Origin: CAUZIZ01 sp965219005
GTDB taxonomy: Bacteria; Acidobacteriota; UBA6911; RPQK01; JAJDTT01
Reading direction: 5' to 3'
NCBI GenBank assembly: GCA_965219005.1
Contig: CBDCMS010000004.1
Span: 3,968,001-4,032,000, forward strand
Length of the DNA stretch: 64,000 bases
Made by a program: the position numbers and the translations under genes
The notes under the pieces: generated by a model
What the model was told of the DNA's origin: nothing
Seen by the model: the letters and a program-made list of their open reading frames with translations, nothing else
Database searches by the model: none
In this document: positions 17,929 to 26,955 of the stretch, piece after piece
Numbering within the stretch: the stretch's first letter is position 1
Layout of the letters: the number at the start of each line of letters is the position of its first letter

Positions 17929-19410
17929 ATGTCACAAGAAAACAAGCGCTATGCTCCCAATCAAACCCCTTGTGGCCGCACCCGAAGGGAGTTCTTGTGG
18001 GAGGTGGGCGGAGGCTTCGCCGGGCTTGCCCTGATCGATCTGCTCTCCAGTGATGGTTTTTTTCTTCAGTCGGCGCAGGCAGCCGCTGCTGAGACGGCGC
18101 CTGGAGTACTCCTGGCACCCAAACCCTCTCACTTCCCGGTCAAAGCCAAGCACGTCATCTTCTTCTTCATGACCGGGGGCCCCAGCCATATAGACCTCTT
18201 CGATCCCAAGCCCGCCTTGACCAAGCACAATGGTCAGCCCTACCAGGGCGAACTGTCCGTCGGCTCGAACAATCGCCCCATAGGCTATCTCATGCAGTCG
18301 CCCTTCCCTTTCAAGAAGCACGGTCAGAGCGGGCTGGAGATCAGCAGCATCTACCCACATCTCTCTCGGCACGCCGACGACCTTTGCGTCGTGAGATCCC
18401 TCTACACGGACACCGCCGCCCACGCTTCAGGGGTGATGCAGATGAACACGGGCAGCGTCATCATCGGGAAACCCAGCCTGGGCTCCTGGCTGAGCTACGG
18501 ATTGGGCACGATGAGCGAGGATCTGCCCAGTTTCGTGGTGATGACTGATCCTAGAGGAGGCCCCATCGGCGGCTCTGCCAGCTGGTCGGCTGGCTTCATG
18601 CCGGCCGCCTATCAGGGAACGCTGTTTCGCAGCAAGGGGAGTCCACTCCTGGACCTGGCGACTCCCGATGAAGTCAGCGATCGCCGTCAACGCCACTCTC
18701 TGGACCTATTGAACCGCCTGAATCAAGACCACTTCAGCAGCCGAGAGCAAGAATCCGAATTGGCGGCACGCATCTACTCCTATGAATTGGCCTACCGTAT
18801 GCAGACTTCGGCCTCCGAGGTCGTGGATCTCGATAAGGAGGACGAGAAAACCAAAGACATGTACGGCCTGAACGACAATTTGACCAACGACTTCGGCCGC
18901 AAGTGTTTGATTGCGCGCCGTCTGGTCGAAAAGGGAGTGCGCTTCGTGCAGCTCTACTCGGGGGGAGGACACGGTCCCGAAACCTGGGACGGTCACGTCG
19001 ACTGCATCACCAACCACAAGCTTCACGGATACGAGACCGATCAGCCCATGGCGGCCCTGATTACGGATCTCAAGCGCAGCGGCCTCTGGGACGAAACCCT
19101 GATCATCTGGGGAGGTGAGTTCGGCCGAACTCCTACCAGCGAAGGCGTCGGCAAACCCGGCCGGGACCACAATTGGTATGGCTTCACCATGTGGCTGGCG
19201 GGTGCGGGTGTGAAGGGCGGACAGACGATCGGGGGCACCGACAAATTGGGTTTCAAGGCGATCGAAGACCCCTATCACGTCTCCGATTTCCACGCCACCG
19301 TTCTTCACCTGATGGGCCTCGACCACAAGAGGCTGACCTATTTCTACCACGGTCTGGAAGAACGCCTGACAGGCCAACGGGGCACCCTGATCCAGAAAGC
19401 GCTGGCGTGA
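17929..19410 (+). CDS. DUF1501 family exported protein (sulfatase-like fold)
   Basis: A 493-residue partner of the PSD1 protein, starting 7 bp after it behind AGGTGAAG. The N-terminus has a twin-arginine leader (RTRREFLWEVGGGFAGLALI). It then contains KHVIFFFMTGGPSHIDLFDPKP, AAHASGVMQMNTGS, IWGGEFGRTPTSEG and GRDHNWYGFTMWLAGAGVKGG, all diagnostic of DUF1501. The family is related in fold to alkaline phosphatases and sulfatases. It probably acts in the periplasm after folding in the cytoplasm. Confidence 0.92.
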   Translation: MSQENKRYAPNQTPCGRTRREFLWEVGGGFAGLALIDLLSSDGFFLQSAQAAAAETAPGVLLAPKPSHFPVKAKHVIFFFMTGGPSHIDLFDPKPALTKHNGQPYQGELSVGSNNRPIGYLMQSPFPFKKHGQSGLEISSIYPHLSRHADDLCVVRSLYTDTAAHASGVMQMNTGSVIIGKPSLGSWLSYGLGTMSEDLPSFVVMTDPRGGPIGGSASWSAGFMPAAYQGTLFRSKGSPLLDLATPDEVSDRRQRHSLDLLNRLNQDHFSSREQESELAARIYSYELAYRMQTSASEVVDLDKEDEKTKDMYGLNDNLTNDFGRKCLIARRLVEKGVRFVQLYSGGGHGPETWDGHVDCITNHKLHGYETDQPMAALITDLKRSGLWDETLIIWGGEFGRTPTSEGVGKPGRDHNWYGFTMWLAGAGVKGGQTIGGTDKLGFKAIEDPYHVSDFHATVLHLMGLDHKRLTYFYHGLEERLTGQRGTLIQKALA

Positions 19411-19483
19411 AGAATAGTGAGCAGTGATGCAGTGATCAGTGAGCAGTACTGAATCAGCTGCAGCCAGCAGTGCTTCTGGGAAC

Positions 19484-20302
19484 ATGAACACTCTCAAACT
19501 CATGGCCGTACTAGCCCATCCTGACGATGAGTCGCTCGGCTGCGGCGGTACTCTGGCAAAATACTCCGCCGAGGGAGTCGAAACCCACCTCGTGACAGCC
19601 ACTCGCGGACAGTCTGGACGCCACGGCGATGAGGGCCGCCATCCGGGGCCGGAAGCACTTGGCAGAATCCGTGAAGCCGAGCTCCGAGCCGCTGCTAGTG
19701 AATTGGGTATCCATTCCCTCTCCGTGCTTGACTACATGGACGCGGCTCTCGATCGAGCCGTACCCGCTGACGTCATCTCAGAACTCGCTTCGCTGATCCG
19801 GCGCGTCCGCCCCCAGGTCTTGCTCACCTTCGCCCACGATGGGGCCTATGGACACCCGGATCACATCGCGATCTGCCAATTCTCGACGGCGGCAGTTGTC
19901 GCTGCGGCCAACCCATCCCTCGGAGACGCTAGCTCACCCTCCCACGCTGTGTCCAAACTCTACTACCTGGCATGGGGACTGAAAACCTGGGAGGCATACC
20001 AGGCGGCCTTCAAGAAGCTCACGAGCACAGTGGACGGAGAGGTCCGAGAAGCGGTCCAGTGGCCGGAGTGGTCGATCACTACCCGAATCGATGCACGTGA
20101 GTACTGGCCTACGGTGTGGAAAGCCATCCAGTATCACAAGACACAGCTCCCAGGCTATCCAGCGCTCGCCGACGTCTCGGACGAGCACCATGAAAACCTC
20201 TGGGGCCTGCAAAGCTACTACCGCGTATACAGCAGCGTAAACGGCGGACGCACCCCTGAGACAGACTTGTTCGAGGGGCTGCGCGACGAGGAATCCGCAT
20301 GA
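19484..20302 (+). CDS. PIG-L family LmbE-like zinc deacetylase
   Basis: A 272-residue protein with the zinc motif AHPDDESLGCGGTLA near the N-terminus and the second metal motif GAYGHPDHIAI. It also has the usual GRIREAELRAAASELGI helix. Members remove N-acetyl groups from GlcNAc-containing glycans or thiol cofactors. The ATG at 19484 gives the canonical family start (MNTLKLMAVLAHPDD); upstream in-frame codons fall in low-complexity GTGATCAGTGAG repeats. It follows the DUF1501 gene by 73 bp on the same strand, which suggests a link to glycan metabolism. Confidence 0.88.
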   Translation: MNTLKLMAVLAHPDDESLGCGGTLAKYSAEGVETHLVTATRGQSGRHGDEGRHPGPEALGRIREAELRAAASELGIHSLSVLDYMDAALDRAVPADVISELASLIRRVRPQVLLTFAHDGAYGHPDHIAICQFSTAAVVAAANPSLGDASSPSHAVSKLYYLAWGLKTWEAYQAAFKKLTSTVDGEVREAVQWPEWSITTRIDAREYWPTVWKAIQYHKTQLPGYPALADVSDEHHENLWGLQSYYRVYSSVNGGRTPETDLFEGLRDEESA

Positions 20303-20403
20303 GCACTAGGGGTCCCGCCTCCAGAAGTGTTGGCCCGATTCGAGAAAGAAACTTCTGCACGAGCAGTGAGTGTCAAAGGATCTCCTCTTTGGCTTCGTCC
20401 GGC

Positions 20404-20521
20404 CTTCGAAATTCGCTTGTTCGATATTCTGCGGTTCAGCCTTTCCCAGCAGTTGCCTTCCCCAGAGCAAGGAAAAGGCTAAATCACAAACCGCAGAACA
20501 CCGAACATGCGAACGACGAAG
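20404..20521. repeat. Imperfect inverted repeat containing TGTTCGATATTCTGCGGTT
   Basis: Arms 20404-20446 and 20471-20521 pair imperfectly over about 43 nt. The motif, with its complement AACCGCAGAACACCGAACATG, belongs to a palindromic repeat type I recall from planctomycete-like genomes. It fills the gap between the convergent deacetylase and DUF5522-like genes. Confidence 0.55.
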
Positions 20522-20548
20522 TGAATGCAACACACATCAAGTTTCAGC

Positions 20549-20767
20549 TTAGACACCCGACTTCATGGTATACGGGCAGTGCCTGCACCCTGACTCGCAG
20601 CAGTAGCCACGGCGCTTCAGGAATTCAGCGGTCATGACCAGCAGACCATTCTCCCAGTAGAAATCCCGCCCTTCGAGAATCTCTTCAGAGCTGCCCGTCC
20701 CCGCCCCATCAGGATCTTCGGAGGATCTTCCTACTGGTCCGGTTTCTTCGGGTTTCTGAGACATCAT
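20549..20767 (-). CDS. DUF5522-like small cysteine-rich protein
   Basis: A 72-residue protein from the ATG at 20767. The C-terminal half carries FYWENGLLVMTAEFLKRRGYCCESGCRHCPY, the hallmark of DUF5522, with four cysteines (CC-x3-C-x2-C) suited to metal binding. The N-terminal half is low complexity. It lies just downstream of the cupin gene on the same strand. Function unknown. Confidence 0.75.
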   Translation of the reverse strand: MMSQKPEETGPVGRSSEDPDGAGTGSSEEILEGRDFYWENGLLVMTAEFLKRRGYCCESGCRHCPYTMKSGV

Positions 20768-20822
20768 ACGAGCCCACCGCTGCACCCAAGACCTTGCCCA
20801 CGAGGTGATTCGGAAATCGATC

Positions 20823-21182
20823 TCAGTCCTCGTCTCGGTGGACCGTTTCCGGAGAGAAGGCCGGGAGGCACACCGCAATGTATTCGGCTCCTTCCGGCGT
20901 GCTGTATCGGACCCACTCCCCCGGTGCGGTCACGACCGCCTGACCCGCTTTGACTTCGAGCATGCCGTCGGCATGCTCTACCCGGACCAGTCCCTTCAGC
21001 ACCACCGTTATCTCTTCGAATCCGGGCGCCTGGCCTGGCTCCTGCCAGCCAGCCGGGGACTGCATCCGAGCGACGCTGACCTGGCCGTGGGCGGACGCCA
21101 CCCTACCTGCGTATTCTTCAATCCTCTTGGGCTTGTTTCCGGCTCCTTCAATGACGATCGGCTGCTTAATCAACGTAGGCAT
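20823..21182 (-). CDS. Single-domain cupin protein
   Basis: A 119-residue protein that fits one conserved cupin barrel. PGFEEITVVLKGLVRVEHADG forms motif 1, with Glu in place of one His, and VKAGQAVVTAPGEWVRYSTPEGAEYIAVC forms the second half. The metal ligands are poorly conserved. Such proteins act as sugar or small-molecule binding or isomerising enzymes. It is probably transcribed with the DUF5522-like gene 55 bp downstream. Confidence 0.8.
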   Translation of the reverse strand: MPTLIKQPIVIEGAGNKPKRIEEYAGRVASAHGQVSVARMQSPAGWQEPGQAPGFEEITVVLKGLVRVEHADGMLEVKAGQAVVTAPGEWVRYSTPEGAEYIAVCLPAFSPETVHRDED

Positions 21183-21359
21183 CCTTCGAAGTCCTTTCTC
21201 GTCTCCTCAATATCGCTCCAGATGAGTCGTCCGGAATCGTCCACCCCCTGGCGATCGTTTTCCGGCACCTCATAGGTGTGTGCAATGAGGGCGGAATAGA
21301 GAGTATCATCGAAGCCGAAGGTTCTCAGCCCGAAATGGCACCTGCCCAACTGTGGTTCA

Positions 21360-21863
21360 ATGCAAATCCGAACCGAAGAGCAGAAGGACTGGACTTCAGT
21401 GCATGCAGTCAACGCGTCCGCCTTCGAGACACCAGCCGAGGCGAATCTCGTCGACGCTCTACGAGCACGAGCACGGCCGATTGTTTCTCTGGTTGCGGAA
21501 GCCGAAGGGAGCGTTGTAGGACACATCCTCTTCTCTCCGGTCGCGCTATCAGATCACCCCAACCTCGAGATCATGGGCCTCGCTCCCGTGGCTGTACTAC
21601 CCGTGCAGCAGCGGAAAGGAATCGGTTCCGCACTGGTGAGAACGGGCCTCCAGCGATGTAAGAAACTGGGGTTCGGCGCGGTGGTGGTCCTGGGACACCC
21701 TGAGTACTATCCTCGCTTCGGGTTCCTGCCCTCTCGACACTTCGGCATCGGCTGCGAATACGAAGTCCCTCAAGAGGTCTTCATGGTCGTCGAGCTTAAC
21801 TCTGGTTTTCTCCGCGGTGTGTCAGGCACGATCAAGTACCATGCAGCGTTCAAAGAGGTCTGA
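21360..21863 (+). CDS. GNAT family N-acetyltransferase (YhbS-like)
   Basis: A 167-residue GNAT protein. The core runs VSLVAEAEGSVVGHILFSPV, LAPVAVLPVQQRKGIGSALV (acetyl-CoA loop QxxGIG), ... GFGAVVVLGHPEYYPRFGF. The PEYYPRFGF motif is typical of the YhbS-type group. The substrate is not predictable. It stands alone on the plus strand, diverging from the cupin gene. Confidence 0.85.
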   Translation: MQIRTEEQKDWTSVHAVNASAFETPAEANLVDALRARARPIVSLVAEAEGSVVGHILFSPVALSDHPNLEIMGLAPVAVLPVQQRKGIGSALVRTGLQRCKKLGFGAVVVLGHPEYYPRFGFLPSRHFGIGCEYEVPQEVFMVVELNSGFLRGVSGTIKYHAAFKEV

Positions 21864-21889
21864 CCCCGAAAAAACATGAGGTGCCATTG

Positions 21890-22330
21890 GTGAACATCGC
21901 AATCGCTTCCGATCATGCCGGCTTCCTCTACAAAGAGCTAATCGCGGCGCTTCTCAGGGACCAGGGGCATCAGGTGCGCGATTTCGGAACCGACTCCACC
22001 GACCCGGTAGACTACCCGAAATTCGTTGGGGCAGCAGCTCGCGCCGTGGCGACCGGAGAATGCGAGCGAGGCATCGTTCTCGGTGGCTCCGGCAATGGTG
22101 AAGCAATGGTAGCGAACCGCTATAAGGGCGTCCGGTGCGCCCTGTGTTGGAGCATCGAGTCAGCCCGGCTGGCCCGCTCCCACAATGATGCCAATGTCCT
22201 GGCTCTGGGAGAACGTCTGCTCACTGAGGATCTAGCATTCCAGATCATCGACACCTGGCTGAAGACTGGGTTCGAAGGTGGCCGGCACCAGCGGCGGATT
22301 GAGCAAATTGATGAAGTTGGCCTGACATAG
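21890..22330 (+). CDS. rpiB: RpiB/LacAB-type sugar-phosphate isomerase
   Basis: A 146-residue enzyme interconverting ribose 5-phosphate and ribulose 5-phosphate, or a related aldose/ketose phosphate pair. It begins MNIAIASDHAGF, then has DFGTDSTDPVDYPKF and the active-site segment GIVLGGSGNGEAMVANRYKGVRCALC. The GGSGNGE form resembles the actinobacterial (mycobacterial) type rather than the GTGIG form of E. coli. The GTG at 21890 is preceded by GAGG at 8 nt; a GTG three codons upstream is the alternative. The preceding GNAT gene ends 26 bp away. Confidence 0.85.
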   Translation: MNIAIASDHAGFLYKELIAALLRDQGHQVRDFGTDSTDPVDYPKFVGAAARAVATGECERGIVLGGSGNGEAMVANRYKGVRCALCWSIESARLARSHNDANVLALGERLLTEDLAFQIIDTWLKTGFEGGRHQRRIEQIDEVGLT

Positions 22331-22377
22331 CCACGACCCTGAACGAGTGGCAGCACTGTTTCTAGTTCCAGAGCTGC

Positions 22378-22719
22378 TCACTGGGAGGTTTCGGGTCGCG
22401 GCATCTGGCAGCTCCAGCACTCCCCGAATTGAGCCTCGATCTCTTCCCCGCATGCCGGACAGGTCCAGGGCGCTCCCTGCGGCTGCGGCGGTTCCTTCGA
22501 AGAGATTGCGGCCAACACGGTCTGCGATTCTTCAAGATCTGCTTGTCTCACCGCCACCTTGACCGCGCCAACGCCATAGCTGGTGGCGTATACCATTGTC
22601 CCCATATGCTCATCGACCAATACGGCCTTGATATCGAAACCCTCGAGAAGGTTCCTGGCCACATTCGCATTGTAGAACGAACCGGAAAAAACTATGACGA
22701 GATCGTCCGAGTCAGCCAT
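22378..22719 (-). CDS. DUF2007 protein with C-terminal zinc ribbon
   Basis: A 113-residue protein. The first part (VIVFSGSFYNANVARNLLEGFDIKAVLVDEHMG) is the DUF2007 signal-transducing-like domain. It ends with a zinc ribbon, WTCPACGEEIEAQFGECWSCQ (CxxC-x10-CxxC). The ATG at 22719 gives MADSDDLV, the usual start. Unlinked to its neighbours; function unknown. Confidence 0.75.
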   Translation of the reverse strand: MADSDDLVIVFSGSFYNANVARNLLEGFDIKAVLVDEHMGTMVYATSYGVGAVKVAVRQADLEESQTVLAAISSKEPPQPQGAPWTCPACGEEIEAQFGECWSCQMPRPETSQ

Positions 22720-22796
22720 GGTTCCCCAGGGTTCCAAGCATAGTTGCCGTGTTTGTGGGCGGTTTCTCTCCCAAGCTCCTCACCCAGGGTAGCAGA

Positions 22797-23398
22797 TCAT
22801 TGAGGCTGCCCCTGCCCTTCCAATCCATCTGGTTCCGACGACGGGTGCCTCTCCTTCAGAATCCGCGCGGAAGCATCACGGACAACGGTTTCAGGATATC
22901 CCAAATATCTGAGTAGTTGGATGGCGTTGCCGGTAGTCGTGATTCCCCGCTTGAGTTGGTAATCGAAGTCGAGCCCTTGATCGTGAACCTCACCCGTAAA
23001 GTGATAAGAAGTAAAAGCGGGTTCGAGCTCCCTCGCGAGCTGCAGGTCATGAGTTGCCATTATCACCAGCGCGTTGTGAGCAGCCATGTAGCGGAGGATC
23101 TCGATCGATGCTGCGACCCGCTCCGATGAGTTGGTTCCGGTCAGCGGTTCGTCGATCAAACACAGGGTGGAACCGGAGCGCTCCGAATACCGGACCATCT
23201 TGAGCAGGTGCTCGGCCTGGCTGAAGTAGTAGCTCTTTCCCTCGTTCAAGTCGTCCTTCTCATTGATCTGCGAGATCACCCTGAAAAAGCTTCCTCTATA
23301 GGAAGAGGCGGCACAGGTACTGACCGTCTGGGCCAGGATGACGTTGACACCCATGGTGCGCAGGAAGGTTGTTTTTCCCGCGATCGGAGAGGTGGAGC
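22797..23398 (-). pseudogene. MutS-like ATPase, C-terminal fragment only
   Basis: The fragment holds the last 200 residues of a MutS domain V ATPase. AGKTTFLRTMG is the second half of Walker A, followed by NEGKSYYFSQAEHLL, LCLIDEPLTGTNSSER (Walker B) and ALVIMATHDLQLA. The start of the P-loop is lost: homology ends near 23398, where the reading frame passes into antisense of the NUDIX gene. DNA clamp, lever and connector domains are absent, so the fragment cannot function as MutS. The C-terminal GITTTGNAIQLLRYLGYP resembles small MutS relatives rather than mismatch-repair MutS. Confidence 0.8.
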
Positions 23399-23426
23399 GG
23401 AGACGTTGAGGCGGTAAAATCGTTCT

Positions 23427-23954
23427 GTGGCTCAATCCGACTTTGTAAAAGCGGTGGCTGACTGGCCTGCGGGTCGCGTGCTGCTTACGTGGGTGCCGCA
23501 TCCCCAACCGTATGCGAAGCCGGTTACTGCAGCCAATTGTTTCTGTATTCTTGGTAGCAAGGTGCTCGTTGTCCATGTCAATCAACGGGGGCTTTGCATC
23601 CCAGGCGGGCACCTGGAGCCAGAGGAATCGCCTAAAGAAGCCTTGCTTCGCGAAATTCTCGAAGAAAGCTGTGTGAGCGCAGAGTCTCTTAACCTTCTTG
23701 GAGCGGTTCAGGTCGATCACTCGATCAATCCCTGCTTCATCGAAGGAGGGCGTTACCCGAAACTCGCTTCCCAGCTAATGTATGTAGGCCGTGTTGCCGA
23801 GGTACACCCTTTTCGAAGCCAGCACGAGACGATCTCTCGCAGGTTTGTGGCCGCAGCCGAGCTTCCTTCGGTGCACCATGAGTGGAACACGGTCCTTCAG
23901 GCAGCTTTCGAAAGAGCGCTAGCGAGGACCTACTCAACTGAGGAAACCACATGA
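23427..23954 (+). CDS. NUDIX hydrolase
   Basis: A 175-residue protein with a recognisable Nudix box, GGHLEPEESPKEALLREI then LEESCV, where the usual final Gly is Cys. It cleaves nucleoside diphosphates linked to another moiety; the substrate is unknown. The start is GTG at 23427 with GAGGCGG about 11 nt upstream. The 5' end lies 28 bp from the broken end of the MutS fragment on the other strand, so the gene probably arrived with the rearrangement that truncated MutS. Confidence 0.85.
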   Translation: MAQSDFVKAVADWPAGRVLLTWVPHPQPYAKPVTAANCFCILGSKVLVVHVNQRGLCIPGGHLEPEESPKEALLREILEESCVSAESLNLLGAVQVDHSINPCFIEGGRYPKLASQLMYVGRVAEVHPFRSQHETISRRFVAAAELPSVHHEWNTVLQAAFERALARTYSTEETT

Positions 23955-24049
23955 GCACATTGCTCAACCCATAGTCCTCCCTCAGAACCTCAGGAGGAGC
24001 GAGCTCGCAGCAACTCCCAGAATTGACAGGTCTGGTGGAGCCCCATCGT

Positions 24050-25120
24050 ATGAATACAATTCACCCCTCACTAGTCGGCGCTTTTTTATGTGTGTCTGTG
24101 CATCTCTCTTGCGCTCGTGAACTCCCGGTTTCGGATTTCGCAAGCGGAGCGGCTGCGTTGTTGGAAGAGGAAGCGAAAACCCGTCAGTTCATGGGGACCG
24201 CGTCAGTTGCTCTGGAGGGGGAGATCGAGTTCCAGCAGGCTTACGGAACCGCCGATGCAACCTGGGGTATCTCGAATTCGATTGAAACCAAGTACAACAT
24301 TGCGTCGTTAGCCAAACAGTTTACCGGTTTAGCAGTGCTGCAACTCGCTGAGGCAGGAAAGCTTACTCTAGACGATCCTGTCGCGCAGCTTGTTCCCAAT
24401 GCACCGGACGCATGGAGCAAGGTGACCGTCCACCACTTACTCAGCCACCGATCAGGGATCCCACCGCCAGCGGGTTTGGATGATTTCCCAAAAGGCGTAG
24501 CGACTGCTTACACACCTCAGGAGCTCGTGGATGTCTTTCTTACGAAACCTTTGAAATTCGAGCCAGGATCAAAGTTTGAGTACAGCAATCCCGGCTACTA
24601 CGTGCTCGGATACATTATTGAGCGAGTGAGCGGGCAAACCTATGGGACCTACTTGAAGGAACACATCTTCTCACCCCTGGGAATGAACGCTTCAGGCTTC
24701 GATTCGGTAAAGCACGTTATACCAGACCGCGCTACCGGGTATTCTCAAGAGGAAGGATCACTCAAGCACGCAATGTTCGTAGATTGGACGATCGCATACG
24801 CCGCTGGCGGGCTCTATTCGACCGTCGGCGACATGCTTTCCTGGGATCGCGGAATCGAAAAACTTCTTGGCCCTGTTGCTCACAAATGGCTAACACAGCC
24901 CAAGGAGGAGGGTTACAACTTTGGCTGGTTCGTTACGCGAGACGACCAAGGGCGACTCCGAATGCACCATGAGGGTAGTAATCCCGGCTTCGGTGCATAC
25001 GTGATCCGCTATCCAGAACAGGGATTGTTCATCGTGGTACTCTCGAACCTCGAGGGATCTCCCGTTTCCCGACTTGGAGAATCACTGGCGAACCTAGCCA
25101 CCGCAAAGCTTTTGAATTAA
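24050..25120 (+). CDS. Exported serine hydrolase of the beta-lactamase (class C-like) family
   Basis: A 356-residue protein with a signal peptide (MNTIHPSLVGAFLCVSVHLSCA). The catalytic set is S86-LA-K89, Y178-SN (YSNPGY), and a C-terminal HEGSNPG replacing KTG. HHLLSHRSGIP and YVLGYIIERVSG are typical of this peptidase S12 family. Members act as esterases, D-aminopeptidases or carboxypeptidases; true lactamase activity cannot be assumed. A monocistronic plus-strand gene. Confidence 0.88.
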   Translation: MNTIHPSLVGAFLCVSVHLSCARELPVSDFASGAAALLEEEAKTRQFMGTASVALEGEIEFQQAYGTADATWGISNSIETKYNIASLAKQFTGLAVLQLAEAGKLTLDDPVAQLVPNAPDAWSKVTVHHLLSHRSGIPPPAGLDDFPKGVATAYTPQELVDVFLTKPLKFEPGSKFEYSNPGYYVLGYIIERVSGQTYGTYLKEHIFSPLGMNASGFDSVKHVIPDRATGYSQEEGSLKHAMFVDWTIAYAAGGLYSTVGDMLSWDRGIEKLLGPVAHKWLTQPKEEGYNFGWFVTRDDQGRLRMHHEGSNPGFGAYVIRYPEQGLFIVVLSNLEGSPVSRLGESLANLATAKLLN

Positions 25121-25159
25121 TCGGGCCGCATAACAACGCGCTGGAGAGAGTGCTTATCA

Positions 25160-25333
25160 GGGGTCTGCTCGTCGACCTCGACGGTCTCTTGCTACAAGCT
25201 AGTTGGAGAGGGAGAGCAGGCATCCTTCTTCGCAACCTTTCTGGTGCCAAAGGATCTGCCTCTTGAAGTGAAACTGGTATCGGGAGATCTCGGGACTGCT
25301 GAACTGACCAACGCGCACCTACTGTATCTCTAG
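25160..25333 (+). pseudogene. C-terminal relic of an unidentified gene
   Basis: The frame ending at TAG 25331-25333 reads YKLVGEGEQASFFATF, LVPKDLPLEVKLVSGD and LGTAELTNAHLLYL, which has the composition of a real protein C-terminus. No start or upstream portion is visible, so only the tail remains. I do not recognise the family. It accounts for most of the 310-base gap between the serine hydrolase and the methyltransferase. Confidence 0.4.
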
Positions 25334-25430
25334 CGCAGCTCCTCTTCCGAAATTGCCTGGGGCTGATCGCAGTCTCCGAAGTTCTCGGTTCCTGGTCAGC
25401 AGCTGTCGACAAACCAAGGGAAGCACCAGC

Positions 25431-26225
25431 ATGCACTTGAAAGATCCGCGCGCTAGGGTGGCTAGATACTATGACCTCATTCCCAACGCTCTCAATGCTC
25501 CTGAGGACTTGGGGTTCTATCGACGACGCCTGCCTTCGCCCAAAGCCTCGGTCCTGGAGCTTGGTTGTGGAACTGGCCGAGTGCTTGTACCCCTTGCTCG
25601 CTCCTGCGGCTACATCCACGGCGTCGACTTCTCTCCTGCCTCGGTTTCGATCTGCCGCCGAAGGCTGTCTGAAGCCGGGATCCCAAAGGCTCGGGCGACA
25701 GTGGAGCTGGGGAATATCACGAGCCTCGATCTCGACAGGAGATTCGACCTGATCACGGCTCCCTGGCGTGTCTTGCAGAACCTTGAGACGGATGCAGAAG
25801 TGGACGCGTTATTTGCTGTTATCCGACGTCATCTAACGCCGGAGGGCCGATGCGTTCTGAACGTCTTCAAACCCTACACAGATAGGGAGACCCTTCGACG
25901 GCAGTGGTGCCAACCTGACGAGACCTTCTGCAGGGAAGCCCAGATGGGAGATCATCGTGTCCGCCTCTACGAACGAAGGCCCTCCATGGACCGAGACAAG
26001 ATGATCATTTACCCAGAGCTGATTTTCCGGGAGTACGATGACACTGAGATGGTCGACGAAGCCGTTCTGAAGATCTGTATGCGATGTTACTACCCCAACG
26101 AATTCGAAGAACTCGTGACGGGACACGATTTCGAGGTCGTTGGCAGATGGGGTGGCTACAAAGAGGAGACCTACGGGGAAGGCCCGGAGCTGTTGATCGA
26201 ATTCAAACACCGCACAAGATACTGA
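25431..26225 (+). CDS. Class I SAM-dependent methyltransferase
   Basis: A 264-residue protein with the SAM-binding motif SVLELGCGTGRVLVPLA (motif I), GVDFSPASV (motif II) and FDLITAPWRVLQNL (motif IV region), followed by HLTPEGRCVLNVF. The start is the ATG at 25431, with AAGGGAAG about 7 nt upstream giving MHLKDPRARVARYYD. It is followed 44 bp later by a second, broken methyltransferase-like gene. Substrate unknown. Confidence 0.85.
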   Translation: MHLKDPRARVARYYDLIPNALNAPEDLGFYRRRLPSPKASVLELGCGTGRVLVPLARSCGYIHGVDFSPASVSICRRRLSEAGIPKARATVELGNITSLDLDRRFDLITAPWRVLQNLETDAEVDALFAVIRRHLTPEGRCVLNVFKPYTDRETLRRQWCQPDETFCREAQMGDHRVRLYERRPSMDRDKMIIYPELIFREYDDTEMVDEAVLKICMRCYYPNEFEELVTGHDFEVVGRWGGYKEETYGEGPELLIEFKHRTRY

Positions 26226-26269
26226 GGCCACTTCAGCTATACGTACGATTCGACGACGTGAAAGAAGGA

Positions 26270-26955
26270 ATGGTTTTTAAACTAGACCAGATCGTTCCCT
26301 GGGGAAGATCTTTCGATGAGTACGTCGCGATGTTTTCACTTTCGCACCGAGATTTGGAGAAGTCACTTCTGGGTTGCGGCGACGGGCCTGCCAGTTTCAA
26401 CTGCGAGTTGACCGAACGCGGAGGCAGTGTCGTATCTTTCGACCCCATCTACGAAGCCAAATCCGAGGAAATCAGGAAGCGAATCGACGCGACCTTCAAT
26501 GAGATCCTGGCACAGACCCGAAAGAACAGACAGGAGTTCGTCTGGAAGCAGATTGGCTCGGTTGAGGAGCTCGCACGAATTCGGATGGGGCGATGCACAG
26601 GTTCTTGTCAGACTTCGATCGCGGCAAGGCGCAGGGCCGGTACCGCGTCGAGTCACTTCCGTGCTCGGGCTTCCAGGACGACGAGTTCGATCTGGCCCTG
26701 TGCTCGCACTTCCTCTTCTTGTACAGCGACAGCCTTGATCTACGGTTTCATATCAGTGCCATTCGAGAGATGTGTCGGGTGGCTCGGGAGGTGAGGATCT
26801 TCCCGCTGCTTCAATTGGGATCGACGCCTTCGCCCTACGTCGTTCCGGTTTCTGATCATTTTGAGAGGGCGGGCCATGAAATGGAACTCGTGCGTGTACC
26901 CTATGAGTTCCAGCGCGGTGGCGACCAAATGCTCCGAATTCGCAGGTCCGAATGA
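26270..26955 (+). pseudogene. Small SAM-dependent methyltransferase-like gene, one frameshift
   Basis: The first frame reads MVFKLDQIVPWGRSFDEY, SLLGCGDGPASFNCELT (SAM loop), then FVWKQIGSVEELARIRMG. The frame then breaks at GGGG (26587-26590), where one missing G would join it to the next frame: AMHRFLSDFDRGKAQGRY, FDLALCSHFLFLYSD, REMCRVAREVRIFPLL and VRVPYEFQRGGDQML. The two halves are consecutive parts of one 229-residue family, so a single-base deletion in a homopolymer is the simplest reading. The ATG at 26270 has GAAGG one base away. Confidence 0.8.

Noticed and set aside
23400..23720. N-terminal 100 residues of the minus-strand frame upstream of the MutS fragment
   Set aside because: They are antisense to the NUDIX gene and lack any MutS domain, so the real homology starts at about 23398.
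25125..25160. GCATAACAACGCGCTGGAG as the 5' part of an integron attC site
   Set aside because: Similar to attC 5' arms, but the R'' core has a mismatch and no GTTRRRY partner or internal palindrome follows within 150 bp. The surrounding genes are not spaced as cassettes.
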